6,735 bases of DNA from Candidatus Nealsoniibacteriota bacterium (GTDB lineage: Bacteria; Patescibacteriota; Minisyncoccia; Minisyncoccales; MHMH01), in NCBI GenBank assembly GCA_016186525.1, contig JACPLM010000010.1, positions 1-6,735 of the forward strand, written 5' to 3'. A program made the translations under genes and the position numbers. This document shows positions 1 to 5,419 of this stretch, piece by piece; positions within the stretch are counted from its first letter, which is position 1, and the number at the start of each line of letters is the position of its first letter. The notes beneath the pieces are model-generated. The model was not told the DNA's origin. It saw only the letters and a list, made by a program, of their open reading frames with translations, and searched no databases.

Positions 1-1048
1 CTATAACTTCAGTAACTTCTTCAACATTAGCTCTGGGAGAGTGGGGCATTTCTTGAATGGGGTAGCCCATTCGGAAAATAACGGTAGGCCGATAAGGAGA
101 TCCTAAACGAACCCTCATCGCCCCATTAAGCGCTTCAACTTCAACAATCGAAGCCAAGATAGCTACGCTCAAGCCATTTATTTCTGCCAAGAGGGCGTTC
201 TTTTGAAAGGCCCTTCCGGCTTTTATCCATGATTCAGAATCATCTTTTTTAACGCTGATCACGCAGACAAGGGGCGCGCTTTTTATGCCGTCGCGATTGG
301 TAGCGGCAAAGCCAACCGCCAGATCAGCGTCGAAAGCTCCTTTTTTCTTTAATTCTTCGTGAATGCGAATGGCCATTTCGTCGCTTAATCCGAAAGTGTT
401 GCCAGGCATGCCGCGCGCCTTTTCGGTTTTATTGGGAAGCAAATAAGATGCCAATTCGTAACGAAAATCATTTTGAGCAACCACTATTCTGTCAGCCTTA
501 TACTGAATTTGAGCTATAATAAAACGCGTTGGGGCGTCAGTAATAAAATTTAGAACAAGATCTAATTCTTCTGCGGAGCAGCCCATCTTTTCCAATACTG
601 GCTTTGGCACCGTTAATTTGGGTTTGAATTTACCCCTATTCATTTTTCTTTTTTTCATTGCTTGAATAAATCGAGGATCGCCAAATTTCAATTTTTCCTC
701 ATCGCGGAAAATCAGACGAATGGTCGGCAAGGGATATAAGGAATTTAAGAAATATTCTATTTTTGGCTCAAGGCCGTAATACTTAGCTGCCAGCATCAAA
801 TTCTCCATGGCGCAGCCGATACTGATGTAAGCTTGCCTGCTATCTTTATCGGAAACGGGCAAAATTCCTGCCTTATCCAGGGAAATATCAATAATATTTT
901 CCGGCAATCGAATAATAAATTTCCATGGTTGAACATTGTGAGTGTTAGCTGCTAATATAGCCCATCCGATAAGATTCAGATATAAATCTTTTTTTGCGGC
1001 AGTTTCTAATCTTATCGGCTCAATATCCCAGGCATGGTAATTATTCAT
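1..1048 (-). CDS. Nitroreductase-like flavoprotein (Rv1355c/Acg-like), C-terminus cut by window edge
   Basis: The reading frame is open for 349 codons from the ATG at 1048 to the left edge, with no stop, so the gene is partial. It belongs by motif to the large, divergent branch of the FMN-dependent nitroreductase fold (Acg-like, and the C-terminal half of Rv1355c-type proteins). Residues 35-42 read NTHNVQPW, the expected flavin-binding signature. Residues 258-294 hold SAPL, then W-x-x-AG and a leucine/alanine-rich helix ending in GL. Residues 328-339 hold GYP followed by PHSPR, which normally lies close to the C-terminus, so probably few residues are missing. The start overlaps the stop of the upstream ThiF-like gene (ATGA), and GGGAG lies 7 nt before the ATG. 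Members of this fold use FMN and NAD(P)H or act as flavin-storing or catalytically altered relatives; the substrate here is unknown. Its tight coupling to the adenylyltransferase suggests a shared pathway. Family assignment is firm and function is open. Confidence 0.88.
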   Translation of the reverse strand, partial: MNNYHAWDIEPIRLETAAKKDLYLNLIGWAILAANTHNVQPWKFIIRLPENIIDISLDKAGILPVSDKDSRQAYISIGCAMENLMLAAKYYGLEPKIEYFLNSLYPLPTIRLIFRDEEKLKFGDPRFIQAMKKRKMNRGKFKPKLTVPKPVLEKMGCSAEELDLVLNFITDAPTRFIIAQIQYKADRIVVAQNDFRYELASYLLPNKTEKARGMPGNTFGLSDEMAIRIHEELKKKGAFDADLAVGFAATNRDGIKSAPLVCVISVKKDDSESWIKAGRAFQKNALLAEINGLSVAILASIVEVEALNGAMRVRLGSPYRPTVIFRMGYPIQEMPHSPRANVEEVTEVI

Positions 1049-2235
1049 ATCTTGTCTCCCATAATCAGCGCTTCTCCCGTATATTTGTTAATGAACATTC
1101 TTTCTGGCATTTTGGAACCAAGAATAATGCGAGCAATAGCTTCTGCGGCCATACCGCCGGCCATCATGGCAGTTGAGCCCAATTGCGGAATACCCCCGAA
1201 TAAAACTTCCTCTTCTTTCAAAATGATTCTTTTGAATTCTGGCACTAAAAGATGGTTATGGCCGATTAAAGCAAAAGCGAATTCAAAAAATTTATTCCTG
1301 TCCGCTAAATCAGCTTGCCAGCGATCGCGTTTGGAAAAAAGCTCTTCATCAGAGACGCCGCAAGCAGCTAATGGAAGCTTGTTGTCAAGATCAAATCTTC
1401 TGATATCTAACTGAACGGCGGAGCCCATATCGGTAACCATAATTACCGGTACGCTATTCCGTTTCGCTTCTTTTCTAATTAAGATTTTAGCGTCAGGGTC
1501 GTCTGTCTCTTCAACAATAAATGAAGCTGGCGGTTCGGAACGGCTCTTATTGCCGATAATGAAATCTGAAATATTCCCCTCATGAACGCCTTCATTAAAA
1601 ACCGATATTCTCATGAAGGGATCGACAGCGTTAATCTGTTCGGCCGTCACCAGGGCCTTATTTCTGTAAAAGTCAGCGTAAGTTAAGCGGACTCGATTGG
1701 CATTAGGCATTTCAAATTCTTTATAATCAGCTACTTTCAAGTGGAAGGGGCGTATATCTCCGACTATGGCATGGGCGGCATTATTGCCGACGCTGCAGCC
1801 GGCAATGGCTACGACCGTTTTCTCAAAAAGTTCCCTTATCTTCTGCCACTCCATTTTCATTTCAGGATCGCGATGAAGGGTTGAATTTCTCATCAGAAGA
1901 GATAGTCTGTGCCAAAAAAGCGGAACAAATCTTACTAAATGATTTTTTGCCGGATAAAAAACCCAAATGCCGTAAGAAGATTCTGAGGCCTGGAATTTTT
2001 CCCACTCTGCCATAAATTCTTCCATTAATTTTGACCCGGGCACGAGATCGTCGAATAAGCCGTCAATAGTCGGCTGCGCGAGGTCAAAAACATTTTCCAA
2101 GGCGACTTCCAGTTCTTTAAAAGGCAGACGATGCTTTTTACCCGGCCGGAAAATAACTTTATTTTTTGATCGTTCAACAGCGTCTTTTTCGTCCAAAATC
2201 CGAGGATAATTTTCGTATTGATAATAATTTTTCAT
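1045..2235 (-). CDS. ThiF/E1-like adenylyltransferase with N-terminal extension (Rv1355c/MoeY-like)
   Basis: A 396-residue protein. Residues about 1-135 form an extension with no motif I recognise beyond an aromatic, basic stretch (FWHRL, LLMRN) just before the Rossmann core. Residues about 138-290 form an E1-like (ThiF/MoeB) adenylation domain: a VVAIAGCSVG nucleotide loop at 141-150, Asp170 at the end of the second strand, the NANRVR segment at 178-183 matching the sNLNRq motif, NKALVTAEQINAVDP at 192-206, and a DDPDAK segment at 245-250 followed by the VPVIMVTDM strand. E1-like enzymes use ATP to adenylate a carboxylate, usually the C-terminus of a small ubiquitin-like carrier. The paired CxxC zinc sites and an obvious catalytic cysteine of ThiF/MoeB are absent, so the acceptor chemistry may differ. 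In mycobacterial Rv1355c a similar E1-like half is fused to a nitroreductase half; here the two are separate genes overlapping by ATGA. The start overlaps the acyltransferase stop in the same way. Family placement is good; substrate is unknown. Confidence 0.88.
   Translation of the reverse strand: MKNYYQYENYPRILDEKDAVERSKNKVIFRPGKKHRLPFKELEVALENVFDLAQPTIDGLFDDLVPGSKLMEEFMAEWEKFQASESSYGIWVFYPAKNHLVRFVPLFWHRLSLLMRNSTLHRDPEMKMEWQKIRELFEKTVVAIAGCSVGNNAAHAIVGDIRPFHLKVADYKEFEMPNANRVRLTYADFYRNKALVTAEQINAVDPFMRISVFNEGVHEGNISDFIIGNKSRSEPPASFIVEETDDPDAKILIRKEAKRNSVPVIMVTDMGSAVQLDIRRFDLDNKLPLAACGVSDEELFSKRDRWQADLADRNKFFEFAFALIGHNHLLVPEFKRIILKEEEVLFGGIPQLGSTAMMAGGMAAEAIARIILGSKMPERMFINKYTGEALIMGDKI
1056..1060 (-). 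promoter_or_regulatory. Shine-Dalgarno of the nitroreductase-like gene
   Basis: GGGAG lies 7 nt upstream of the ATG at 1048, inside the last codons of the ThiF-like gene. Together with the ATGA overlap it supports this start and translational coupling. Confidence 0.6.
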
Positions 2236-2804
2236 CGGCCCTCCTTTTGAGAACAGTATTCTTTATAATCTTTTTCTCTCAAATAAACAATGATGGGCTG
2301 AACCAGAACATCATGATAAATAACAGGTTTTCCTATTTCTCTTATCCTCCAGCCAGCTTTTCGGCTTGGCGGCAAGAGAAATGTTCGAATAGCGACGCAC
2401 CACCAAATATACCCGTTCTTGAGGCTCCATTTCATAGCTGCTTGGTCAAGCTTTTGCTTTAAGCCGCGAGATCTCATAACGGGGTCTACCGCCATTCGAG
2501 AAGCTTCTACGCCCCTCTTTCTATTAAGATCTAATGGCAATTTAAAAGCCGTCTCCATTAAAAAACCAAACGGACAGCTTCCTAAAATTAGTCTCAAGCA
2601 GCCGACTGCTTTTCCATTATCGAAAGCGGCAAAATGAACAGCGTAATCATCCCATTGATCTGTTTCTCTGCCGTCGGGATAATCTTCTGGACGAAGATCG
2701 CTCGGTTTATTTTCCCCAGAGGAGGCGCAATAAACGCGATAACGAAGGCGAAAAACCTCGTCCAAATCTTTCTTTGTCGAAACGCGCCTTATTCTCAATC
2801 CCAT
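2232..2804 (-). CDS. LuxI/FeeM-like N-acyltransferase (autoinducer-synthase fold)
   Basis: A 190-residue protein of the GNAT superfamily whose motif order matches acyl-homoserine-lactone synthases and FeeM-type N-acyl amino acid synthases better than ordinary acetyltransferases. Visible are FRLRYRVYC at 18-26 (conserved R-x-R-Y-x-V-Y/F), ETDQWDD at 47-53 (LuxI has E-x-D-x-F/Y-D), VGCLRLI at 67-73 with the conserved Arg71, a CPFGFLMETAF stretch at 77-87, and EASRMAV at 100-106 (LuxI E-x-SRFAV). The C-terminal half has a helix and an IGKPVIYHDV segment at 157-166, as in FeeM/exosortase-associated acyltransferases. Known relatives move a fatty acyl group from acyl-ACP or acyl-CoA to the amine of an amino acid or S-adenosylmethionine. 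The length is typical. The ATG is preceded by AGGAGG, and the stop overlaps the ThiF-like start. It is unlikely to make a classical homoserine lactone; the amine and acyl donors cannot be read from sequence. A PEP-CTERM-associated type acyltransferase is the main alternative name. Confidence 0.82.
   Translation of the reverse strand: MGLRIRRVSTKKDLDEVFRLRYRVYCASSGENKPSDLRPEDYPDGRETDQWDDYAVHFAAFDNGKAVGCLRLILGSCPFGFLMETAFKLPLDLNRKRGVEASRMAVDPVMRSRGLKQKLDQAAMKWSLKNGYIWWCVAIRTFLLPPSRKAGWRIREIGKPVIYHDVLVQPIIVYLREKDYKEYCSQKEGR
2240..2245 (-). promoter_or_regulatory. Shine-Dalgarno of the ThiF-like gene
   Basis: AGGAGG lies 4 nt before the ATG at 2235, within the final codons of the acyltransferase gene. 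A full consensus site at an ATGA junction fixes this start. Confidence 0.75.
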
Positions 2805-2808
2805 TTTT

Positions 2809-2814
2809 CCTCCT
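2809..2814 (-). promoter_or_regulatory. Shine-Dalgarno of the LuxI-like acyltransferase gene
   Basis: A perfect AGGAGG lies 4 nt upstream of the ATG at 2804, in the 27-nt gap after the YjbQ-family gene. It confirms the start and contrasts with the SD-less genes elsewhere in the window. Confidence 0.8.
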
Positions 2815-2831
2815 GCCTAATTTTAAAAGAA

Positions 2832-3275
2832 CTATTCTCCCATTACCTGGATTTGAACCCTTCTTTGCCTTGGCCTATCCAACTCTACCAGAAATATTCT
2901 TTGCCATTGTCCCAATTGCAGTTTTCCGTCGATAATATTTAAAGATAAATTAGAAGGAAAGTGGATAGCTGAACAGTGGGAATGGCCATTTTTGCATTCG
3001 CCATCGCACATATTCACGGTTCTTACGGTAAAGTCATCGTGGATATACGGCAATTCTTTAGGAGATAAATTAGCCAAGTGATTTCGGAAATCTCGCAAAA
3101 GGCAAGGTTCGTTTTCATTCAAAATCAAAGGAGCCGTAGTGTGCATGGTTTGAATATTAATTAAGCCGTTTTTAATCTGGCTTTTCTCGAGGAACGCCTC
3201 AACAGCTTTAGTCAGGTCAATAAATTCAAATTCATCCTTGGTATTTAATTGGATGGTTTCGTTGAGTATTTTCAT
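2832..3275 (-). CDS. yjbQ: YjbQ family protein (UPF0047, secondary thiamine-phosphate synthase-like)
   Basis: A 147-residue protein of full family length. Diagnostic segments are MHTTAPLILNENEP at 44-57, NGHSHCSAIHFPS at 97-109 with His98 and His100 as likely metal ligands beside His45, and the C-terminal block LGQWQRIFLVELDRPRQRR at 121-139 (family pattern LGTWQ...EFDGPR.R). The E. coli protein has weak thiamine-phosphate synthase activity, which gave the family its name, but the true physiological role is unsettled and no thiamine gene lies nearby. Three extra cysteines (90, 94, 101) cluster around the histidine motif and could join a metal site; this is inference. It is the first gene of the minus-strand operon and lies 27 nt upstream of the acyltransferase. 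No Shine-Dalgarno precedes its ATG: the predicted transcript starts only about 11 nt upstream. Confidence 0.92.
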   Translation of the reverse strand: MKILNETIQLNTKDEFEFIDLTKAVEAFLEKSQIKNGLINIQTMHTTAPLILNENEPCLLRDFRNHLANLSPKELPYIHDDFTVRTVNMCDGECKNGHSHCSAIHFPSNLSLNIIDGKLQLGQWQRIFLVELDRPRQRRVQIQVMGE

Positions 3276-3292
3276 TTTTTGACACTAATTTT

Positions 3293-3320
3293 AGTATAGT
3301 GGCGTCATCAGAATTGTCAA
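3293..3320 (-). promoter_or_regulatory. Promoter of the YjbQ-acyltransferase-ThiF-nitroreductase operon
   Basis: On the minus strand, TTGACA (3315-3320) and TATACT (3293-3298) are separated by 16 nt, a strong sigma-70-like pair. Transcription would start near 3286, giving a leader of about 11 nt before the ATG at 3275. The -35 box begins 5 nt after the preceding terminator stem, so this operon is insulated from the murC operon. Confidence 0.72.
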
Positions 3321-3325
3321 ATAGC

Positions 3326-3350
3326 AAAAACCGCTTTGCGAGCGGTTTTT
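3326..3350 (-). terminator. Intrinsic terminator after the thpR-murC-small membrane protein operon
   Basis: AAAAACCGCT (3326-3335) and AGCGGTTTTT (3341-3350) form a 10-bp stem around a 5-nt loop. Read on the minus strand, the stem ends in a T run and lies 13 nt after the stop of the 62-residue protein. The flanking A and T runs make it nearly symmetrical, so it could stop transcription in both directions, although no plus-strand gene arrives here. Confidence 0.85.
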
Positions 3351-3362
3351 TTTGCTATTATC

Positions 3363-3551
3363 TTACATGGTTTGCGGAGGTATAGATGGTGGCGTTGGCC
3401 ACTCGTCTCGTTCGGGCTGTTTGGGCTGTTCAGATTGCTTGGGCTGCTCTGGGGGCACGGGAGGATTGCTAACGCAGCATTTCTTTTTGCCTATTACATA
3501 AAATATTACGCCAACTGCTGATACGAGCAGGATTAAGTAAAGAAGGGTCAT
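3363..3551 (-). CDS. Small single-pass membrane protein with proline-rich tail
   Basis: A 62-residue frame starting 6 nt after the murC stop and ending 13 nt before the operon terminator, a position that favours a real gene. Residues 3-21 are a hydrophobic helix (LLYLILLVSAVGVIFYVIG). It is followed by KKKCC at 22-26, which suggests a cytoplasmic C-terminal tail by the positive-inside rule. The rest is proline, glutamine and glutamate rich, with EQPKQS/EQPKQP in tandem at 35-46 and a PTPPSIPPQ segment at 52-60. No catalytic domain is visible. It has no clear Shine-Dalgarno and would depend on reinitiation after murC. The adjacent cysteines are not in a lipobox. I do not recognise a family. 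A role at the envelope, near cell-wall synthesis, is only suggested by the neighbour. It could instead be a chance frame through low-complexity DNA. Confidence 0.55.
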   Translation of the reverse strand: MTLLYLILLVSAVGVIFYVIGKKKCCVSNPPVPPEQPKQSEQPKQPERDEWPTPPSIPPQTM

Positions 3552-3557
3552 AAATTG

Positions 3558-4841
3558 CTAAATAATTGAAAGAGTAAATATCGACCTTTTCTTATTTTTA
3601 TTTTCCCGCTGCTTGGAAGTCCTGTCAATTAATTTATCCACAAATTCGTAAATATCTCCCGCCCCCATAATTATCAATACTTGCATTTGATCGAGATTTT
3701 TTCTTAGGAACGGCAGAATTTTTTTATTCGGCAAATAAACAACATTTTCTTTATTTATTGCCGTAACTAATTTTTGAGAGTTTATGTTTTTTTTGATTTT
3801 CTTTTCTTCTCTGCCAGCCACGTCATAAATATCCGTAATGATGATTTTATCAACCGGGGCTCTTCTAAATGTTTTCACGAAATCGTCGAACAAATAGTGA
3901 GTTCTTTGATATTGATGAGGCTGATAGAGGCACCAGATTTCCTTTGCCGGATATTTTTCTCTGGCAGCTGCCATGCCAGCCATAGCTTTTGCCGGATTAT
4001 GGCCATAATCGGAAATGAGAACAAATGGCTTTGTCTGGACAATTTCAAATCTTCGCCAAGCGCCTCTATATTCCGAAAGCGCTTTAAAAGATATTTTATC
4101 GGGTATTTTTAGGGCTCTGGCGGCCTCCAAGGCCAGAGAAGCATCGTAAATATTGTGCTCCCCGGGAACCTTTAATAACTTTTTTAATTTTAAATTATCT
4201 TTTTGATTTTTGATTTTTGATTTTTGATTTTTTATCAATATTCCGTCTTTCGGCAAGTGAGAAACAAAATCACTGTATGCTTTTTTGATATTTCCAAAAT
4301 TTTTATAATAATCAAGATGGTCGGCTTCGATATTGGTAATAACAGCCATTTTCGGCCAATAATTTAAAAATGAGGCAAAGTGTTCGTCCGCCTCTATGAC
4401 AAGATATTTGCTTTTACCTACTCTGCAGTTAGAATCTCCAAATTCTTTTAATTTTGTCCCCACAATTACTGTCGGGTCAAAGCCGGCTTTAACTAAAATG
4501 AGGCCGATCATCGCGGTGGTGGTGGTTTTTCCATGAGTGCCCGAAACGGCGATAGTAAAATATTGCTTAGTTAGCTCTCCCAAGGCCTCGGGATAGCTCA
4601 AAATGTTGGACACTCGGTGTTCAACATTTACGGCGGGAGTGTGGATGATTAAATCAAATTTTTTAGCTAAACTTAAGGGATCCTCTTTGCCAATAAAGAT
4701 TTTAGCACCCTTCTTTAAAAGAGAATCGGTGATTTCAGAGGAAACCAAATCAGAGCCGGAAACTTCGTGGCCCTTGGCTAAATAGTATTGGGCAAGAGCG
4801 GAAACTCCGATGCCGCCAATGCCGATAAAGTGAACCTTCAT
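3558..4841 (-). CDS. murC: UDP-N-acetylmuramate--L-alanine ligase
   Basis: A 427-residue Mur ligase, slightly shorter than the usual 450-490. It joins L-alanine to UDP-MurNAc using ATP, the first peptide step of cytoplasmic peptidoglycan precursor synthesis. The N-terminal Rossmann domain opens with HFIGIGGIGVSALA (4-17) and GSDL (29-32). The ATP P-loop is GTHGKTTT (101-108). IEADHLDYY (171-179) and PGEHNIYDA (226-234) are typical of the central domain. The C-terminal domain has DYGHNP (278-283, where DYxHHP is usual), YQPHQYQRT (306-314) and MGAGDI (392-397). Oddities are a lysine/asparagine/glutamine insert at about 204-214 encoded by a 7-bp tandem repeat, and a basic C-terminal tail (about 406-427) ending in hydrophobic residues. 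The ATG overlaps the thpR stop (ATGA), with only a weak purine stretch before it, so translation is probably coupled. The activity call is secure; MurC over Mpl or MurD follows from the motifs at both ends. Confidence 0.95.
   Translation of the reverse strand: MKVHFIGIGGIGVSALAQYYLAKGHEVSGSDLVSSEITDSLLKKGAKIFIGKEDPLSLAKKFDLIIHTPAVNVEHRVSNILSYPEALGELTKQYFTIAVSGTHGKTTTTAMIGLILVKAGFDPTVIVGTKLKEFGDSNCRVGKSKYLVIEADEHFASFLNYWPKMAVITNIEADHLDYYKNFGNIKKAYSDFVSHLPKDGILIKNQKSKIKNQKDNLKLKKLLKVPGEHNIYDASLALEAARALKIPDKISFKALSEYRGAWRRFEIVQTKPFVLISDYGHNPAKAMAGMAAAREKYPAKEIWCLYQPHQYQRTHYLFDDFVKTFRRAPVDKIIITDIYDVAGREEKKIKKNINSQKLVTAINKENVVYLPNKKILPFLRKNLDQMQVLIIMGAGDIYEFVDKLIDRTSKQRENKNKKRSIFTLSII
4200..4233 (-). 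repeat. 7-bp tandem repeat (AAAAATC) inside murC
   Basis: The heptamer is repeated about four times with exact 7-nt spacing; on the plus strand GA occurs at 4205, 4212, 4219 and 4226, separated by five T. Because 7 is not a multiple of 3, the repeat cycles through all three frames as KNQKSKI. It contains no stop in any frame of the coding strand, so it can expand in 21-bp steps inside a gene. It sits in a likely surface loop of the central domain. I associate the same heptamer with Parcubacteria genomes from memory. Confidence 0.85.
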
Positions 4842-5338
4842 GCTTCTTTTAATGGATAAGATTCTAAAATTTCGTACTCCGGCCCGCCTTTTTTTAAAAC
4901 GCTTTCCATAACCTCAATTGACTCAACTTCAAAACTTAAATTTATTTCTTTTGAAATTTCCGGCCTTTCTTCGGGCTCAATTTGCTTCCAAGCCCAAGTT
5001 TTAATTCTGCCCAAAGTAATATGCGGGATAAGGTTGAATTCCTGTATTTTTTCTCCAACAGCCCAGATCATCCGGGGCGGTATTTTATTGAGCGGACCGT
5101 AGCAAATTTTATTGAGAGTAATGTCAAAACTTTTATGTCCAGACGCCAATTCTTCGGCATTTTGAAAAACGTTCAGAAGCTCTTCATCGGAAACATATCC
5201 CAAAAAATCCAAAGTGATATGAAGATTGTCGGATTTTATCCATCTGACCGGAAGCTCCGGCCAAAGATATTGGTAAGAAGTCAGCTGTTTTTTTATGTCT
5301 TCTGGCAGGTTAATAGCAATAAAAATTCTGTGCCTCAT
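4838..5338 (-). CDS. thpR: RNA 2',3'-cyclic phosphodiesterase (2'-5' RNA ligase family), shortened
   Basis: A 166-residue member of the 2H phosphoesterase superfamily. The two catalytic H-x-T motifs are present: HITLDFLG at 40-47 and PHITLGRIK at 105-113. The N-terminal RIFIAINLP (4-12) and the central PPRMIWAVG (87-95) fit the LigT/ThpR pattern. The enzyme hydrolyses 2',3'-cyclic phosphate RNA ends to 2'-phosphate and can join tRNA halves in vitro; its cellular role is unclear. Only about 9 residues lie between IWAVG and the second motif, where bacterial homologues I recall have about 30, so a helix seems to be missing, which accounts for the low length. Both catalytic motifs are intact, so this is more likely a short variant than a pseudogene. 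It is the first gene of its operon, overlaps murC by ATGA, and has no Shine-Dalgarno; the promoter suggests a leaderless message. Confidence 0.92.
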   Translation of the reverse strand: MRHRIFIAINLPEDIKKQLTSYQYLWPELPVRWIKSDNLHITLDFLGYVSDEELLNVFQNAEELASGHKSFDITLNKICYGPLNKIPPRMIWAVGEKIQEFNLIPHITLGRIKTWAWKQIEPEERPEISKEINLSFEVESIEVMESVLKKGGPEYEILESYPLKEA

Positions 5339-5344
5339 TATTAA

Positions 5345-5373
5345 AATATATCAAAATTTATGATAGTATTCAA
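5345..5373 (-). promoter_or_regulatory. Promoter of the thpR-murC operon, probably leaderless
   Basis: On the minus strand TTGAAT (5368-5373) and TATATT (5345-5350) are spaced by 17 nt. Transcription is expected about 7 nt beyond the -10 box, which falls on the A of the thpR ATG at 5338. There is no room for a ribosome binding site. Confidence 0.65.
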
Positions 5374-5391
5374 TTATAGAAAACTCATAGT

Positions 5392-5419
5392 AAAAGGGCG
5401 CGATCGTTCACGCCCCTTT
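5392..5419 (-). terminator. Hairpin terminator of the 206-residue protein gene
   Basis: On the minus strand AAAGGGGCG (5411-5419) pairs with CGCCCTTTT (5392-5400) through 9 bp, including one G-T wobble, around a 10-nt loop. The stop codon TGA lies at the top of the stem (5408-5410). The T tail is short (TTTTA), so termination may be partial and could leak into thpR-murC. Confidence 0.7.

Noticed and set aside
1034..1414. Plus-strand open frame of 126 codons
   Set aside because: It lies opposite the ThiF-like gene, has no recognisable motif or promoter, and its composition is that of an antisense shadow.
2832..3275. Naming the first operon a thiamine biosynthesis operon from YjbQ and the ThiF-like gene
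   Set aside because: No ThiS, ThiE, ThiG or thiamine riboswitch is seen, YjbQ function is unsettled, and the ThiF-like protein matches the Rv1355c type rather than true ThiF.
3414..3449. 18-bp imperfect direct repeat as a mobile-element or binding-site signature
   Set aside because: It is explained by the repeated EQPKQ coding segment of the small membrane protein.
3336..3521. Plus-strand frame opposite the small membrane protein, rich in Leu, Gly and Trp
   Set aside because: It begins inside the terminator hairpin and reflects the complement of the proline-rich repeat; no start signals are present.
3774..4112. Plus-strand frame of 112 codons opposite murC
   Set aside because: It is antisense to a well-conserved gene and shows no protein family features.
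4200..4233. CRISPR-like or origin-iteron reading of the murC heptamer repeat
   Set aside because: Units are contiguous, only 7 bp long and lie in frame within a coding gene; there are no spacers and no replication gene nearby.
4982..5344. Plus-strand frame of 120 codons opposite thpR
   Set aside because: It is an antisense shadow that ends in the thpR promoter region, with no support of its own.
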